Shown here: piece after piece, positions 28,312 to 37,486 of the stretch
Layout: each line of letters begins with the position of its first letter
How positions within the stretch are numbered: the stretch's first letter is position 1
From: an uncultured Thermoguttaceae bacterium
GTDB lineage: Bacteria > Planctomycetota > Planctomycetia > Pirellulales > Thermoguttaceae
Assembly (NCBI GenBank): GCA_938084835.1
Contig: CALKER010000006.1
Location: forward strand, 744,001-808,000
DNA: 64,000 nucleotides
Direction: 5' to 3'
The notes under the pieces: model-generated
Databases searched by the model: none
What the model saw: the letters and a program-made list of their open reading frames with translations, nothing else
Told to the model about the DNA's origin: nothing
Made by a program: the position numbers and the translations under genes

Positions 28312-29820
28312 ATGCGTTCCACTGTATCCTTTGCCACGTTTGGGATACTGGGCTTCGCCCTCCTCATTGTGTCTTCGCCCAGCGGACTTCCAGAGGAAAC
28401 CGGGGACTGGTGCGTCACAAAGCTACAAGACAACGGCGCCGTCCTGAACAATCCGGATATGGGCTGGGTTTTTCACTATTACGACAATGTCCCGGCCAAC
28501 TATGGCTCGCGCCTGGAGCCGTCTGACACCCTCGATGATTTCCCCGGGTTAACCGTCGTTTACCTAAGGATCCCATGGTCCTATTTGGAGCCGGCCGAGG
28601 GCTACTTCTGTTGGTCCGTACTCGACACCCCGGCGCAGCGGTGGATCGCCAAGGGAAAGAAAATTGCCCTCCGCATTAGCTGTTCGGAATCCTGGATGCG
28701 CTACGCAACCCCCGAATGGGTGCATAGGGCTGGGGCCAAGGGCTACAACTTTCGTGTCAGGGAGGGTGTCGCGGAAGACGGCCCATTCTGGGAACCGGAC
28801 TTTAACGACCCAATCTTCCTCGAAAAATTGGATCACTTTTTGGCGGTCCTCGCCCAACGCTACGATGGCAATCCCGAAGTCGCATTCATCGATGTCGGTT
28901 CGTTCGGGGTGTGGGGCGAGGGACACACATTCAGCAGTACGCGAATCAAATACCCGGCGGACACCGTCATCCGCCATATCGAACTATATCGCAAGCATTT
29001 TCGAAAGACGCTTCTCGTGGCCAATGATGATTTCGTCATGACCGAAAGTGGCGAAAAGGCCATCGAGTTTGCCGCCAAAGCAGGCTTAACACTCCGTGAT
29101 GATAGCATTCTCGTCCAAAAAAGACCCAAGTCCTATTTCCATGCGGAAATGGCTCAAGCCTTCTGGCCGCGACTCCCCGTCATCCTCGAGTCCGAACACT
29201 ATGGGCCCTCGCGCGATCGTGGGGCCTGGGAAGATGGAAGCCTGTACCTCCGGGCACTGCTAGAATACCGGGCCAGCTACGTTTCCATTCACTGGTGGCC
29301 CCGGGAATTCCTCCAGGAAAATCGAGCCTTAGTCGATCGCATGAATCGCTATCTGGGGTACCGGATTGTGCCTACCGAGATTCGCTGGCTGAAAACGGTT
29401 CAAATCGGCCGGACTTTACCTTGGTCGGTGACCTTGGAGAACCACGGAGTGGCACCGTGCTACCGAGGTGGTTTTCCGGCTCTTACCCTCAAAGACGACC
29501 GCAACGGCATTGTGGCGGTGCTGGTGAACACCCGCGCCAATGTCCGGGACTTAAAAGTCCGCGATGTCGCCCTGAAAGGTCCTCAGGAAGCCGGAGATCC
29601 AGAGGCCGCCGTCGGTCCACCAAAGCCCACGACCTGGCAAGTCGAAAGCTGTCTGCCGTTCCAGATCCGGCCGGGTCGCTACCGCGTATTCCTGTCGGTC
29701 GGCACCATCACCGGAACACCTGTTTTGGCCCTGCCACTGGACGGCGATGACGGCCAGCACCGCTATCTCGTTGGGGAAATTGAGATCACGCCCCCTCCAG
29801 AGGCTTCCTTAAAGCAGTAA
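28312..29820 (+). CDS. Secreted DUF4832 protein (glycosidase-like TIM barrel)
   Basis: 502 residues from the ATG at 28312, which has GGAG 8 nt upstream. A TTG at 28291 is an alternative. The first 25 residues are a signal peptide. The body matches the DUF4832-type layout. NPDMGWVFHYYDN leads, then VVYLRIPWSYLEPAEGYFCW (a beta-barrel strand as in GH42/GH5-like folds) and GKKIALRIS. FIDVGSFGVWGEGH and PVILESEHYGPS contain Glu residues at barrel-strand ends that could be catalytic. A C-terminal beta domain starts near 360. A glycoside hydrolase role is likely by fold, but the substrate is unknown. It lies in a gene-poor GC-rich stretch after tRNA-Arg. Confidence 0.75.
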   Translation: MRSTVSFATFGILGFALLIVSSPSGLPEETGDWCVTKLQDNGAVLNNPDMGWVFHYYDNVPANYGSRLEPSDTLDDFPGLTVVYLRIPWSYLEPAEGYFCWSVLDTPAQRWIAKGKKIALRISCSESWMRYATPEWVHRAGAKGYNFRVREGVAEDGPFWEPDFNDPIFLEKLDHFLAVLAQRYDGNPEVAFIDVGSFGVWGEGHTFSSTRIKYPADTVIRHIELYRKHFRKTLLVANDDFVMTESGEKAIEFAAKAGLTLRDDSILVQKRPKSYFHAEMAQAFWPRLPVILESEHYGPSRDRGAWEDGSLYLRALLEYRASYVSIHWWPREFLQENRALVDRMNRYLGYRIVPTEIRWLKTVQIGRTLPWSVTLENHGVAPCYRGGFPALTLKDDRNGIVAVLVNTRANVRDLKVRDVALKGPQEAGDPEAAVGPPKPTTWQVESCLPFQIRPGRYRVFLSVGTITGTPVLALPLDGDDGQHRYLVGEIEITPPPEASLKQ

Positions 29821-29948
29821 GCTCAAAAAAAGAATCGCACGCCTGTGTGAAAATCCGCACAATGATCCCCGGCTTAAGGCCATGTCATTGGGTCGGCGGA
29901 TTGCAAGTCTTTCCGAGCTTTACCGAATCTCGCATCTGGACATCGACG

Positions 29949-30572
29949 ATGGACGAAGACAAATTGCGGGAACTGATCTGGGCTCCCTGGAGGATTAGCT
30001 ATATCGAAGGATGTGATCAGCCGGCACCATCCCCGTTAAACCCGGAACTGTTTTTGCCCGGTGCCGACCCCGGGTGCTTCCTCTGCCAGGCCGTCGCTGA
30101 TGCCCAGAACCCCGAACGCCTGGTCATCTTCCGGGATCAGCTCAGCGTCGTCGTCCTCAATCGTTACCCGTACAACAACGGCCATTTGCTCATAGCTCCT
30201 TTGCGCCACGTAGGTCACCCGGGCGACCTTTCTCCTGAAGAGCACACCGCTTTAATGCTCACCCTAACCCGAATGATCCGGTTGCTGGAGCAATCCCTCC
30301 AGCCCGACGGATTCAACGTGGGACTCAATTTGGGAAGAGTGGCGGGGGCTGGCCTGCCGGGCCATCTCCATTGGCATGTGGTCCCCCGTTGGAACGGAGA
30401 CACCAACTTTATGCCCGTGTTGGCGGGGGCGAAAGTCATTCCCCAATCCCTTGCCGCACTCTGGCAATTGCTCCGTGAGAAAGTCCAACAGAAACCCACA
30501 CCCGCGCAGTCCACTGGTGCGGTCACCAAAAACGATATTTCGCAGCCGAATACGAACCCACCGCAAGAATGA
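29949..30572 (+). CDS. HIT-family hydrolase or nucleotidyltransferase
   Basis: 207 residues from the ATG at 29949. An earlier frame start at 29847 would add residues that do not match the family. The HIT motif HLHWHVVP at 139-146 provides the catalytic His triad. FRDQLSVVVLNRYPYNNGHLL is the conserved strand pair of the dinucleoside-polyphosphate-binding fold. The CFLC pair at 43-46, together with His90, suggests the structural zinc site of the Ap4A-phosphorylase-like branch. The opening ELIWAPWRISYIEG is the typical N-terminus of that branch. The enzyme should act on AMP- or ADP-linked substrates such as Ap4A, in the cytosol. It may be transcribed with the DUF4832 gene (128-bp gap). Confidence 0.88.
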   Translation: MDEDKLRELIWAPWRISYIEGCDQPAPSPLNPELFLPGADPGCFLCQAVADAQNPERLVIFRDQLSVVVLNRYPYNNGHLLIAPLRHVGHPGDLSPEEHTALMLTLTRMIRLLEQSLQPDGFNVGLNLGRVAGAGLPGHLHWHVVPRWNGDTNFMPVLAGAKVIPQSLAALWQLLREKVQQKPTPAQSTGAVTKNDISQPNTNPPQE

Positions 30573-31340
30573 AAAGCCGAGCCTAGAGGCGCTTTGGGTT
30601 GCAACTCAACCCGAAGAGAAAAACCGACCCTGTTCTGCGGATCTTGCCCCCTGGAGAAGAAGCGCGAAGATGGTGTCGCGCTGTAAGTCAGTGATGTTCG
30701 TGCTTGGTGTTCCCGGCGCGCGGCCATTGCCTGTTGCGCCGATAGCGGTGAATATCATTTGGCCGGGGGAGTCCCCGTCGAGGAGACTCTCGCGAGTTCC
30801 TAATGCCGCTCTTTACCCATGTTGCTGGCATGCAAGCCACAATGGAATCGTCACGCCTTTTGTGGAATCGTAAGTGCAAGCCGCGCCAAGACCGTATCGA
30901 ATATTTCGAGTGGCTCTATCTGGTCCCCCGAGAATGCACTGCTTAATTTGGAAGAGGCGGCAGAGATGGCGGGATCTGTGCACGTACGCATTCTAACCTC
31001 CGAGATCAATAATCGACTGCGCGGGAAGGGCCTATCCACTAGCGACGGGAATAAGGTGAGGACCAGGACATAGGACATCGGCAGTTCCCAGTACTGGGTT
31101 GACGAGGTGCGCAGCACGTCGGGGCGATTTTTGTTCATCGAGCGTTGTCGCCGTTTTTAGGGTCGTTATACCTCGAGGCTGTTCTATAGAAGTCCGAGCG
31201 AGCCACGCAATTGTGTTGGAATCACGGCGAAGGCAGGTACTCCTCAGGCGAAATGCTTGAGTTCCCTTCCAGCGGATTGGTGAGGCTAGCCAACAAGGAG
31301 ACTGGGGCCCTGCGTCTGGACGGTGCGTTGCAACATTTCG
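30573..31340. other. Gene-less stretch before the RHS remnant
   Basis: No intact gene. A 10-bp stem-loop sits at 30592-30616 just after the HIT gene. The remainder shows no recognisable protein homology on either strand. Confidence 0.5.
30592..30616 (+). terminator. Stem-loop after the HIT gene
   Basis: CTTTGGGTTG and CAACCCGAAG pair (one G-T) around a 5-nt loop, 20 bp after the stop codon. There is no U-tract, so a terminator role rests on position only. Confidence 0.4.
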
Positions 31341-31626
31341 GGCTATGCCGCGGCCGTGGACAGAATGGTGGAGTATCTTTACGACTCGCAGAACCTCTCA
31401 ATCCACAAGCCGTTCCACAGCGACGGCGAGGGTCACCTGGACGGCCGGCGGATTTTCATCTATGCCGGCAACCCGAGGGTGATGGACTTCCGGCGGGGCA
31501 ATTCGCAGGACATCGAGATCGGCCAGCTGCCCCGGCGCTATCTGTGGGGGCCCGGCCGTGGATCAGGTCTTAGCCGAGGAAGCCGTTGGCGTCGGCCGGC
31601 GGAAACTCTTAGCCAATTCACGCTAG
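31341..31626 (+). pseudogene. Decayed RHS/YD-repeat protein fragment, frameshifted
   Basis: The frame from 31341 encodes VDRMVEYLYDSQNL, SDGEGHLDGRRIFIYAGN and RRYLWGP, the characteristic core of planctomycete RHS/YD-repeat proteins. After RRYLWGP (near 31553) one extra base moves the homology into the next frame, which continues VDQVLAEEAVGVG from 31558 and stops at 31624-31626. The family normally reads RYLWGPAVDQ without a break. Only about 95 of the usually 1000-3000 residues remain, and there is no start or core-cap region. It is a remnant of a large surface or toxin-delivery protein. Confidence 0.78.
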
Positions 31627-32153
31627 GGGAACCATCAGGGGCCGATTTCGTTTCCGGTATACTCTGTACGGTAGACCGAGTGGAACTGAGGGAGCGGCGC
31701 GGTTAGTGGGCGTTTGTTTGACGATTTGATCCCAGGAATTTCGAAGGTCATTAGGCTAGCTGCCACCTTTCCAAACTCCCAACAAACCCCGCTATTGTAG
31801 ACTTCCCGCAAGCCCCGATACCTGAGATTGCAAATCCTATCAGCCCGCTACTGTCGCGGATCGGCTCAGAGATGGTAATTCATCTCGAGCGAGCCAGCTA
31901 TCGACCCGCGACCGCCAGCGAGCGGCCATCTTCGCCGCAACGTAACGCGCTTCCCGGCAGTGAATTACCACCGGCCGGCACTCTCGGTCCGCGTGTCGAG
32001 CTCCGTCTGCGCCACGGTCTCGCTGACGTCATTTTTCGCCCACGGCGTGCCGAGGGCGCTGCAGTCAACCGACGCACTCTTCAGACCAGTTTTGCTGCGT
32101 CCTGCCATCCCATGCGGGTGCAGCCGTGTGACCCGTTGAGGGCAACAAGATGC
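31627..32153. other. Gene-less stretch after the RHS remnant
   Basis: One 102-codon open frame (31872-32180, plus strand) is present, but it shows no recognisable motif and runs into the 3' end of the opposite gene. I do not call it. Confidence 0.5.
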
Positions 32154-34154
32154 TTATTGCTTCAAGAAGAATTCGTGTAAGGGAGGATAACCGCGTTCCG
32201 CCATCAAGTGGTCCCAATTGGGCGGCAGCTTGATTTCAATTGTGACAAAGGGGCCTCCCGGTACGGTTTGTACTTTATTCCTGTCCGGGTCTCCCGCGAC
32301 GAGGATGGCCGTCATACCCACCTTCATTACGGGCACCGTGTAAATTTCGTTGTGATCGATTACGCCAGCCAACCATGGTGGTGGGAAGGTAAGCTCGCCG
32401 CCTTCCTCGCGAATAATTTTTCGTAGGTGCATGTCGAAGGTATACCTGGTTGGAAAGGCGCTTCCAGGGTTGGCCCAGTAGTTCGCGAACGCCCGCTCAT
32501 AGGCTGGCCGCCGCGCGGTGGCGACGAGAGCCTCTTCCAATGTTTCTTTAGAGGGATAACTCTGGGCGAGGTTCCGCGCGACATCCTTGGTTATCAGGAT
32601 GGTCCGGTGCGGGAACCGCGGACCGCTCCCGGTAGCAAACTGCCCTTTCTCTACGACATCCCATGCCATCAGCTCCATAATCTTTTGTCCTTCGTGCGAA
32701 GCCGGGGTCAGATTGTTGCCCCACATTAGGGCTGACGCCGCCGTGAGCGCGTTTTGATTGAAGTCAAAGCCTTTTTGCACATGGTAGGGCTGCCACCCAA
32801 TTTCCAGACAGGCTGCTTCGTCCTCAGCCATCACCCACGGAATGAGGTACCCAAAGGTCCCCATCCGGTTCTCTTTGATGTAATAACCGCCCAGGTTGAT
32901 CATGGCCAGGTTGATGAAGCGACCAAGAGCCGCATTTCGTGGTGCGCTGATCATCCCCTGCTGCGCCTCGATGCCTAATTGTCTGGCTACAGGTCCGTTG
33001 ACCCAGCAAAAAGGTGTCCATGCATGCGTACTAGCGAGCATGCGCCGATAATCGCCGTTAGCCAGAGCCTTGGTGAAGGCGATCAAAAGTGGCATGAACT
33101 CAGGCGGACATCCGGCCATTACCCCATTAACGGCAACGTGCCAGACCAAGATCTCACGATAGGCAATCGGAAGGATCCCAACAATCTTATCCCACGGTTC
33201 ATCAGTGAACTTGAGGAACTCTTCCACGCGTTCGACTGTCGGGGGAATGATAGGCAGCCCATCGGTCCATCGCTGTTCGGTGAAAAACCTGTTCACTTCG
33301 TCGATTGTGCCCACAAAAACAGGCTCTTTGGGAGCCTCCCGTGCCACTTTGCGACGTTCGGCGATTTCTGCTTCAGTGATTGGCTTGGTCAAGGCCTGGA
33401 GAATTTGTGGCCAGACTACCTCCCGCGTGTTTCGAAGTAGCTCCTCAGGACTATGAGCTGCAAAGGCCCCCGGATACACCGCGACCCGCGGCGCTGGAAC
33501 ACCGTGGGCGATCGCCGTGGAGTACACCTGATTGACAAAGCTTGGCGCGGCTATGGTCACGGCGGGAATGCCCAGGTATTCCGCTGCGATGCTCGAACCG
33601 GTCTCCTTCAGCGTGCAGAGGCCGCAACCGGCATTTCCCGAAATAACCGCCTGCACGCCCATTTCCTTCAGTTTTCTTTGGAATTCATCCTTTGCTTTAC
33701 TTTTCACGCTTGGGCCGGGATAAGGCCCAGCGGAACCAATTTCGTCCAGCAAGATCACCTCCGAAGTGGGAAAACTTGCCAGGATAAGCCGCTTAATTTC
33801 CGGATGCGTGATATGTGCCATGAAGCTTCCCCCCACAACTGCGATCGTCTTTCCTTCGAGAGTTTCTAAGCGGGGGGCTTGTTTGATCATTGAAACAGCT
33901 TGCCTCCCCACGGGCGAGATGACGGCATATTTGCCCGCCGGAACGGGACTGCCTGGAAGCGGACACGTATCGTCGCACTGATGCGAGAGGACAATGCCGG
34001 CTCCACCGTGGATTGGGGTTTGCGGCGCTGGCGCGACCTGGGCCTCCCCAGAGTTTCCTGCCATACCGGATTCTCCTCTTTCCACGCCGAACGCCGATGG
34101 CACACTCAGCAATTCAGCCAGTAAAAACAGCTCAAGCAAACAAAATCTCCACAT
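32154..34154 (-). CDS. UGSC-like (Cys form) secreted protein with large C-terminal domain
   Basis: 666 residues from the ATG at 34154 (AAGGAG 9 nt upstream). A frame start at 34190 would add 12 residues ahead of the leader. Residues 1-23 are a signal peptide. The N-domain contains VISGNAGCGLCT, where Cys-Gly-Leu-Cys sits in the place of the U-G-S-C redox motif of UGSC-family selenoproteins. Both are TGC Cys codons, so no selenocysteine is involved. GKTIAVVGGSFMAH and YLGIPAVTIAAPSFVNQVY are typical of that domain. After about residue 290 a second region begins with VNRFFTEQRWTDGLPIIPPT and runs to the C-terminus, as in proteins linked to the UGSC family. A thiol redox function is inferred and the substrate is unknown. 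Single gene. Confidence 0.6.
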   Translation of the reverse strand: MWRFCLLELFLLAELLSVPSAFGVERGESGMAGNSGEAQVAPAPQTPIHGGAGIVLSHQCDDTCPLPGSPVPAGKYAVISPVGRQAVSMIKQAPRLETLEGKTIAVVGGSFMAHITHPEIKRLILASFPTSEVILLDEIGSAGPYPGPSVKSKAKDEFQRKLKEMGVQAVISGNAGCGLCTLKETGSSIAAEYLGIPAVTIAAPSFVNQVYSTAIAHGVPAPRVAVYPGAFAAHSPEELLRNTREVVWPQILQALTKPITEAEIAERRKVAREAPKEPVFVGTIDEVNRFFTEQRWTDGLPIIPPTVERVEEFLKFTDEPWDKIVGILPIAYREILVWHVAVNGVMAGCPPEFMPLLIAFTKALANGDYRRMLASTHAWTPFCWVNGPVARQLGIEAQQGMISAPRNAALGRFINLAMINLGGYYIKENRMGTFGYLIPWVMAEDEAACLEIGWQPYHVQKGFDFNQNALTAASALMWGNNLTPASHEGQKIMELMAWDVVEKGQFATGSGPRFPHRTILITKDVARNLAQSYPSKETLEEALVATARRPAYERAFANYWANPGSAFPTRYTFDMHLRKIIREEGGELTFPPPWLAGVIDHNEIYTVPVMKVGMTAILVAGDPDRNKVQTVPGGPFVTIEIKLPPNWDHLMAERGYPPLHEFFLKQ

Positions 34155-34896
34155 GTTTAGCTCCTTTCGCCGGGGGGAAACCGACACCAATTGCTACTCA
34201 TTTGCCCTGGGGTTCTTGGTTACAGAGCCGCTGCAGCCGCCGAGAAAATGCTCGCGGTCAAACCCTATTGGATTAAACCCCGCTTCTGACTATCGGTGCT
34301 GCTCCGATAGGTCCCCTTCTCCGTGTAAAATGCCAGAATGGAGTTCACCTTGACTCGGGTGTGTCGGCATCAACCCCCACTAGCAGGAACACTCACAATT
34401 CCGATCGTGATCCAAGCGAAGAAGCCATTTCGATTTCCAATTTGTGATGCTGGATTATTAGTTCGGCATGAATCTTGGGATCGTCTCTGGAGCCGACTTC
34501 CACGGCTTAAGCCGAGGGGCGAATTATTGCTCTCGGCGGAATCAACCTGCGAAAGGACTAGCGGACGCAGCGTTGAGGAACTCGTCCTTCACGGCAGAGT
34601 GTCTACCCCGTGGGCCCGCATGAACGTAGGAAAAGCAATCTCTAAGAGCCTGCGTGTCAGGCAGCCGGTAGATGGCAGCTTTCAACCCTGGGCCTGGGGG
34701 GAACGCCCCCTCCGGGAAGTTAAACTGCTGCTGCAACGGAATGCGGATTTGAACGACAGCCCGCAGCACCAATTTTGAAGAGCCCCGGCTCCCGCATCAT
34801 CCACCGGAACTTAGCCACGAAGCAAACTCCTCGAAATCTTCTGGTGCCAGAAATTTTGGAAATTTCTACTAAGAAAACCGCGCGAGGCGATGCTTG
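34155..34896. other. Spacer upstream of the UGSC-like gene
   Basis: No gene or RNA recognised. Short frames on both strands lack motifs. It includes the promoter of the UGSC-like gene. Confidence 0.5.
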
Positions 34897-36867
34897 TTAC
34901 AGCTTTGATATGCTGAGGGAAACGGCCGAATCGCCGGACGAGGGTTTGATGTGCTGTGCGACAACCCGTTCTGGGCGATCCCGGCCAACTTTTATCGTGA
35001 ACGGACCGTCTGAAAAGACTGGTGGTTGAAAGCGTTTGCCCACAATTCTTCTTGTGTACAAAATCTCACCATTTGACTCATCGATCACCTGGACGACGGG
35101 ATCTACGACGTCTGTGAAATGCAGCTCAGGCAGATACCCGGTCGGTTTTCGTCCATCGTTGTCAAACATGTTGATCCGAATAGGCCAACCCGGATATTGG
35201 GCAGCGTCTCCTTTGGATAGATCGGCAAAACGAGGCCAACATTCAAAAATGATAGTCCGATCGGATTTTCGGAATCGGATGAGCGCATAGCCATCGCCAC
35301 GGTTGACCGCGGGGTCGCGCTGGGCCTTCCGAAGTTCCTCACTTGTGTCCAGTTCCGGGTTAGCATATGCCCACATTGTGATGCGATTCCCCAGTCCGTC
35401 GAAGTAATCACCGGTCCACGGCAACGGGCTACCGGGGATGGGACGGCCACCTGGTTTCTCATCACGGGGCCACCACCAGCGGCCGTAAATGCTGTTGACA
35501 ATCGCAGGATTGGTGAAACCAAAAGGCCCGTCACGAAACTCGTCAATCCCGTGTTGCACCACCACAGCTAAATGCTGATCACCGCAGAGGTGGCATGCTG
35601 CTGCTTGCCGAAGGATCGCAAGAACACGGTTTCGTTCCGATTGGGGCCAGCCGTTACAATCCAGATCAGCGATAAGCCGATAGTTCTTTGATCCGTGTAA
35701 ATGCACCGCTCCGCAAAGAGCCGTTTGAGAGAGCATGACCTTCATTACCGCGCCTTCCCAGTCCTGCGTCCACTTTTCGAGAAAAACCATCTGACGGTCA
35801 CCCAGAACCTGAAGGCCGGGAAGATCCAGGGATTTGGGATCAACATTTGGATCGGTGATATGGTCCGGCCGGGGCCCCATTTGCGGGATCTTCCCTTTAG
35901 GACCGGATTTGAACTGGCGATCGGCAATGATAGCAAAATCTATTCCCCCAACCCTTAATCGAGTGAAATATACCGAGATTCCTTGCCCCACGGGCCTTGG
36001 GTCTACAGGATCTGGCAAATGCCAAGTTTGGCAGCGGTGAACCATGTTGACATATTCTGGCGGATAATAGTAGCCACCGGAGTCGCCTGCGGGAGAGTCT
36101 GCCACGATCCCTCCTTCTCCCCAAAGGTTTGCCTGACCAATATCGTGATCATCGGGAATAGTGACGGTAGGTCGATCACGAATCACCTCGCGAAATTGCC
36201 AGCCCCATAAAAGCCAAGCGGCCGTGTGTTCCTGATGGTCATAACTCTGGTCGCCCGCGAAGAACAGCAGATCCGGATCTTGCTGGATGAGTTTCTCAAC
36301 GATCTCCTGACGATCTCCTCGATCGGCCCGAGAGTTACAAGATAGGGAAGCTACGACGATCTCATCTTTGTTGCGGGGATCAGGACGAATCAGGCCTTCG
36401 AAGGTCGCCTTTTCACCATGGCAAACGCGGTAGCGAACACGGTGGCTGTTGTCCCATGGTGCGATGCGGAAATGGGCCGACCACCCCGGGTATATCACGC
36501 GGGCGCGAGCCACTTCACGCCACCCGCCATCCTGCCAAAATTCAAGTCGCACCTCGCGCGGTTCCTCGGGCCTCAATGGATACAGCTGCGCCGTTATTTT
36601 GAGAACTCCGTTCTCATGAGTGTACAAAGCAAACCCTATCACCTGGTCCCGGGGGACGCGCACGAATTTTTCCAAAAACGTTTTCGGCTCGCGATCCCAG
36701 ATGTCCTCGCGACATGCCCAATCGAGTCGCTCTCCACGCTCTCCGGGAAAGGGCGAATTTTCACTGGCAGCCAGCTCTTCGGGCACGATTCCCAGTAGGA
36801 GCGCTACTAGCCCCAAGAGGCAAGACCAAGACCATCTCCCTTCTGATTGACCACATGTTAACAGCAT
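34897..36867 (-). CDS. PhoD-like secreted metallophosphoesterase (alkaline phosphatase D family)
   Basis: 656 residues. A signal peptide covers about residues 1-34. After an N-terminal beta domain (about 70-165) comes the PhoD-type metallophosphatase core. VASLSCNSRADRGD opens it. LLFFAGDQSYDHQE carries metal-binding Asp. TVTIPDDHDIGQANLWGEGG is the hallmark DDHD motif. FAIIADRQFKS, MLSQTALCGA and ACHLCGDQHLAV supply the late His ligands. Members hydrolyse phosphodiesters or monoesters outside the cytoplasm with Ca/Fe. AAGGA lies 8-10 nt before the ATG. The DDHD region is intact, so it should be active. Single gene. Confidence 0.85.
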   Translation of the reverse strand: MLLTCGQSEGRWSWSCLLGLVALLLGIVPEELAASENSPFPGERGERLDWACREDIWDREPKTFLEKFVRVPRDQVIGFALYTHENGVLKITAQLYPLRPEEPREVRLEFWQDGGWREVARARVIYPGWSAHFRIAPWDNSHRVRYRVCHGEKATFEGLIRPDPRNKDEIVVASLSCNSRADRGDRQEIVEKLIQQDPDLLFFAGDQSYDHQEHTAAWLLWGWQFREVIRDRPTVTIPDDHDIGQANLWGEGGIVADSPAGDSGGYYYPPEYVNMVHRCQTWHLPDPVDPRPVGQGISVYFTRLRVGGIDFAIIADRQFKSGPKGKIPQMGPRPDHITDPNVDPKSLDLPGLQVLGDRQMVFLEKWTQDWEGAVMKVMLSQTALCGAVHLHGSKNYRLIADLDCNGWPQSERNRVLAILRQAAACHLCGDQHLAVVVQHGIDEFRDGPFGFTNPAIVNSIYGRWWWPRDEKPGGRPIPGSPLPWTGDYFDGLGNRITMWAYANPELDTSEELRKAQRDPAVNRGDGYALIRFRKSDRTIIFECWPRFADLSKGDAAQYPGWPIRINMFDNDGRKPTGYLPELHFTDVVDPVVQVIDESNGEILYTRRIVGKRFQPPVFSDGPFTIKVGRDRPERVVAQHIKPSSGDSAVSLSISKL

Positions 36868-37486
36868 AGTCGGTTCCTTTTGGACGATGCATAACTAGGT
36901 CGAAGGTTTGGGAGGATAACTAAGTTAACGGGTACTAAGTTATAGGATTTGGTAAAGGGGCTAGCCGACTTCCCGACACCTAGGCCCCTTGCGATAACAA
37001 CTAGCATTGCTTTGGAATGTTCCACCGGGATGATCCGATAAAACAGGATTAAACCGGTGATGCCGAGGGATTCCCCAGCCAAATCTCAAAGCACCCAGCA
37101 GGCTGGCAATCTAACCACATTAATATGTTTCTCAATCTCCTATATCTCTCAATCTCCTCGCTTTTTAAGCGATTGTCACTTTTTTGCCTTTTTAAGTGAC
37201 GACCGTCCCTGGCTGATCGGTAACCTTCTCCTGGAATTTGGAAAAACTCTCAGAGGGCGGTCCGTTGAACTTTCTTGCTCGCCTATTCTTTCTCGCTCGC
37301 CGAGAAGCAAGTGCATCCAACGTGGGCGCTTAAATGGACCTCCTGCAAAAGCGGGTAACAGGGGGCCGATGTCCCCGCTATCCACATTTTCGCCTTTAAC
37401 CAGGCCCAGGTCAACAACCCAGACGCGCTTGAGCGTTTCGGATATAGATATGCGGGCGGACAGCTTCCGAGTATTACATCGTAGAA
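36868..37486. other. Spacer with direct and inverted repeats
   Basis: TCTCAATCTCC occurs at 37130 and 37147 (period 17). CTTTTTAAGCGA and CTTTTTAAGTGA recur with a 26-bp period around 37161-37200. GTCACTT (37175) and AAGTGAC (37194) form a 7-bp inverted repeat. CTAAGTTA is duplicated near 36920-36940. No gene. Confidence 0.5.

Noticed and set aside
31872..32180. A 102-codon plus-strand open frame
   Set aside because: Arg/Pro-rich composition without motifs, and it overlaps the 3' end of the UGSC-like gene.
33610..33660. Possible selenocysteine codon in the UGSC-like motif
   Set aside because: Both motif residues are ordinary TGC cysteine codons and there is no in-frame TGA.
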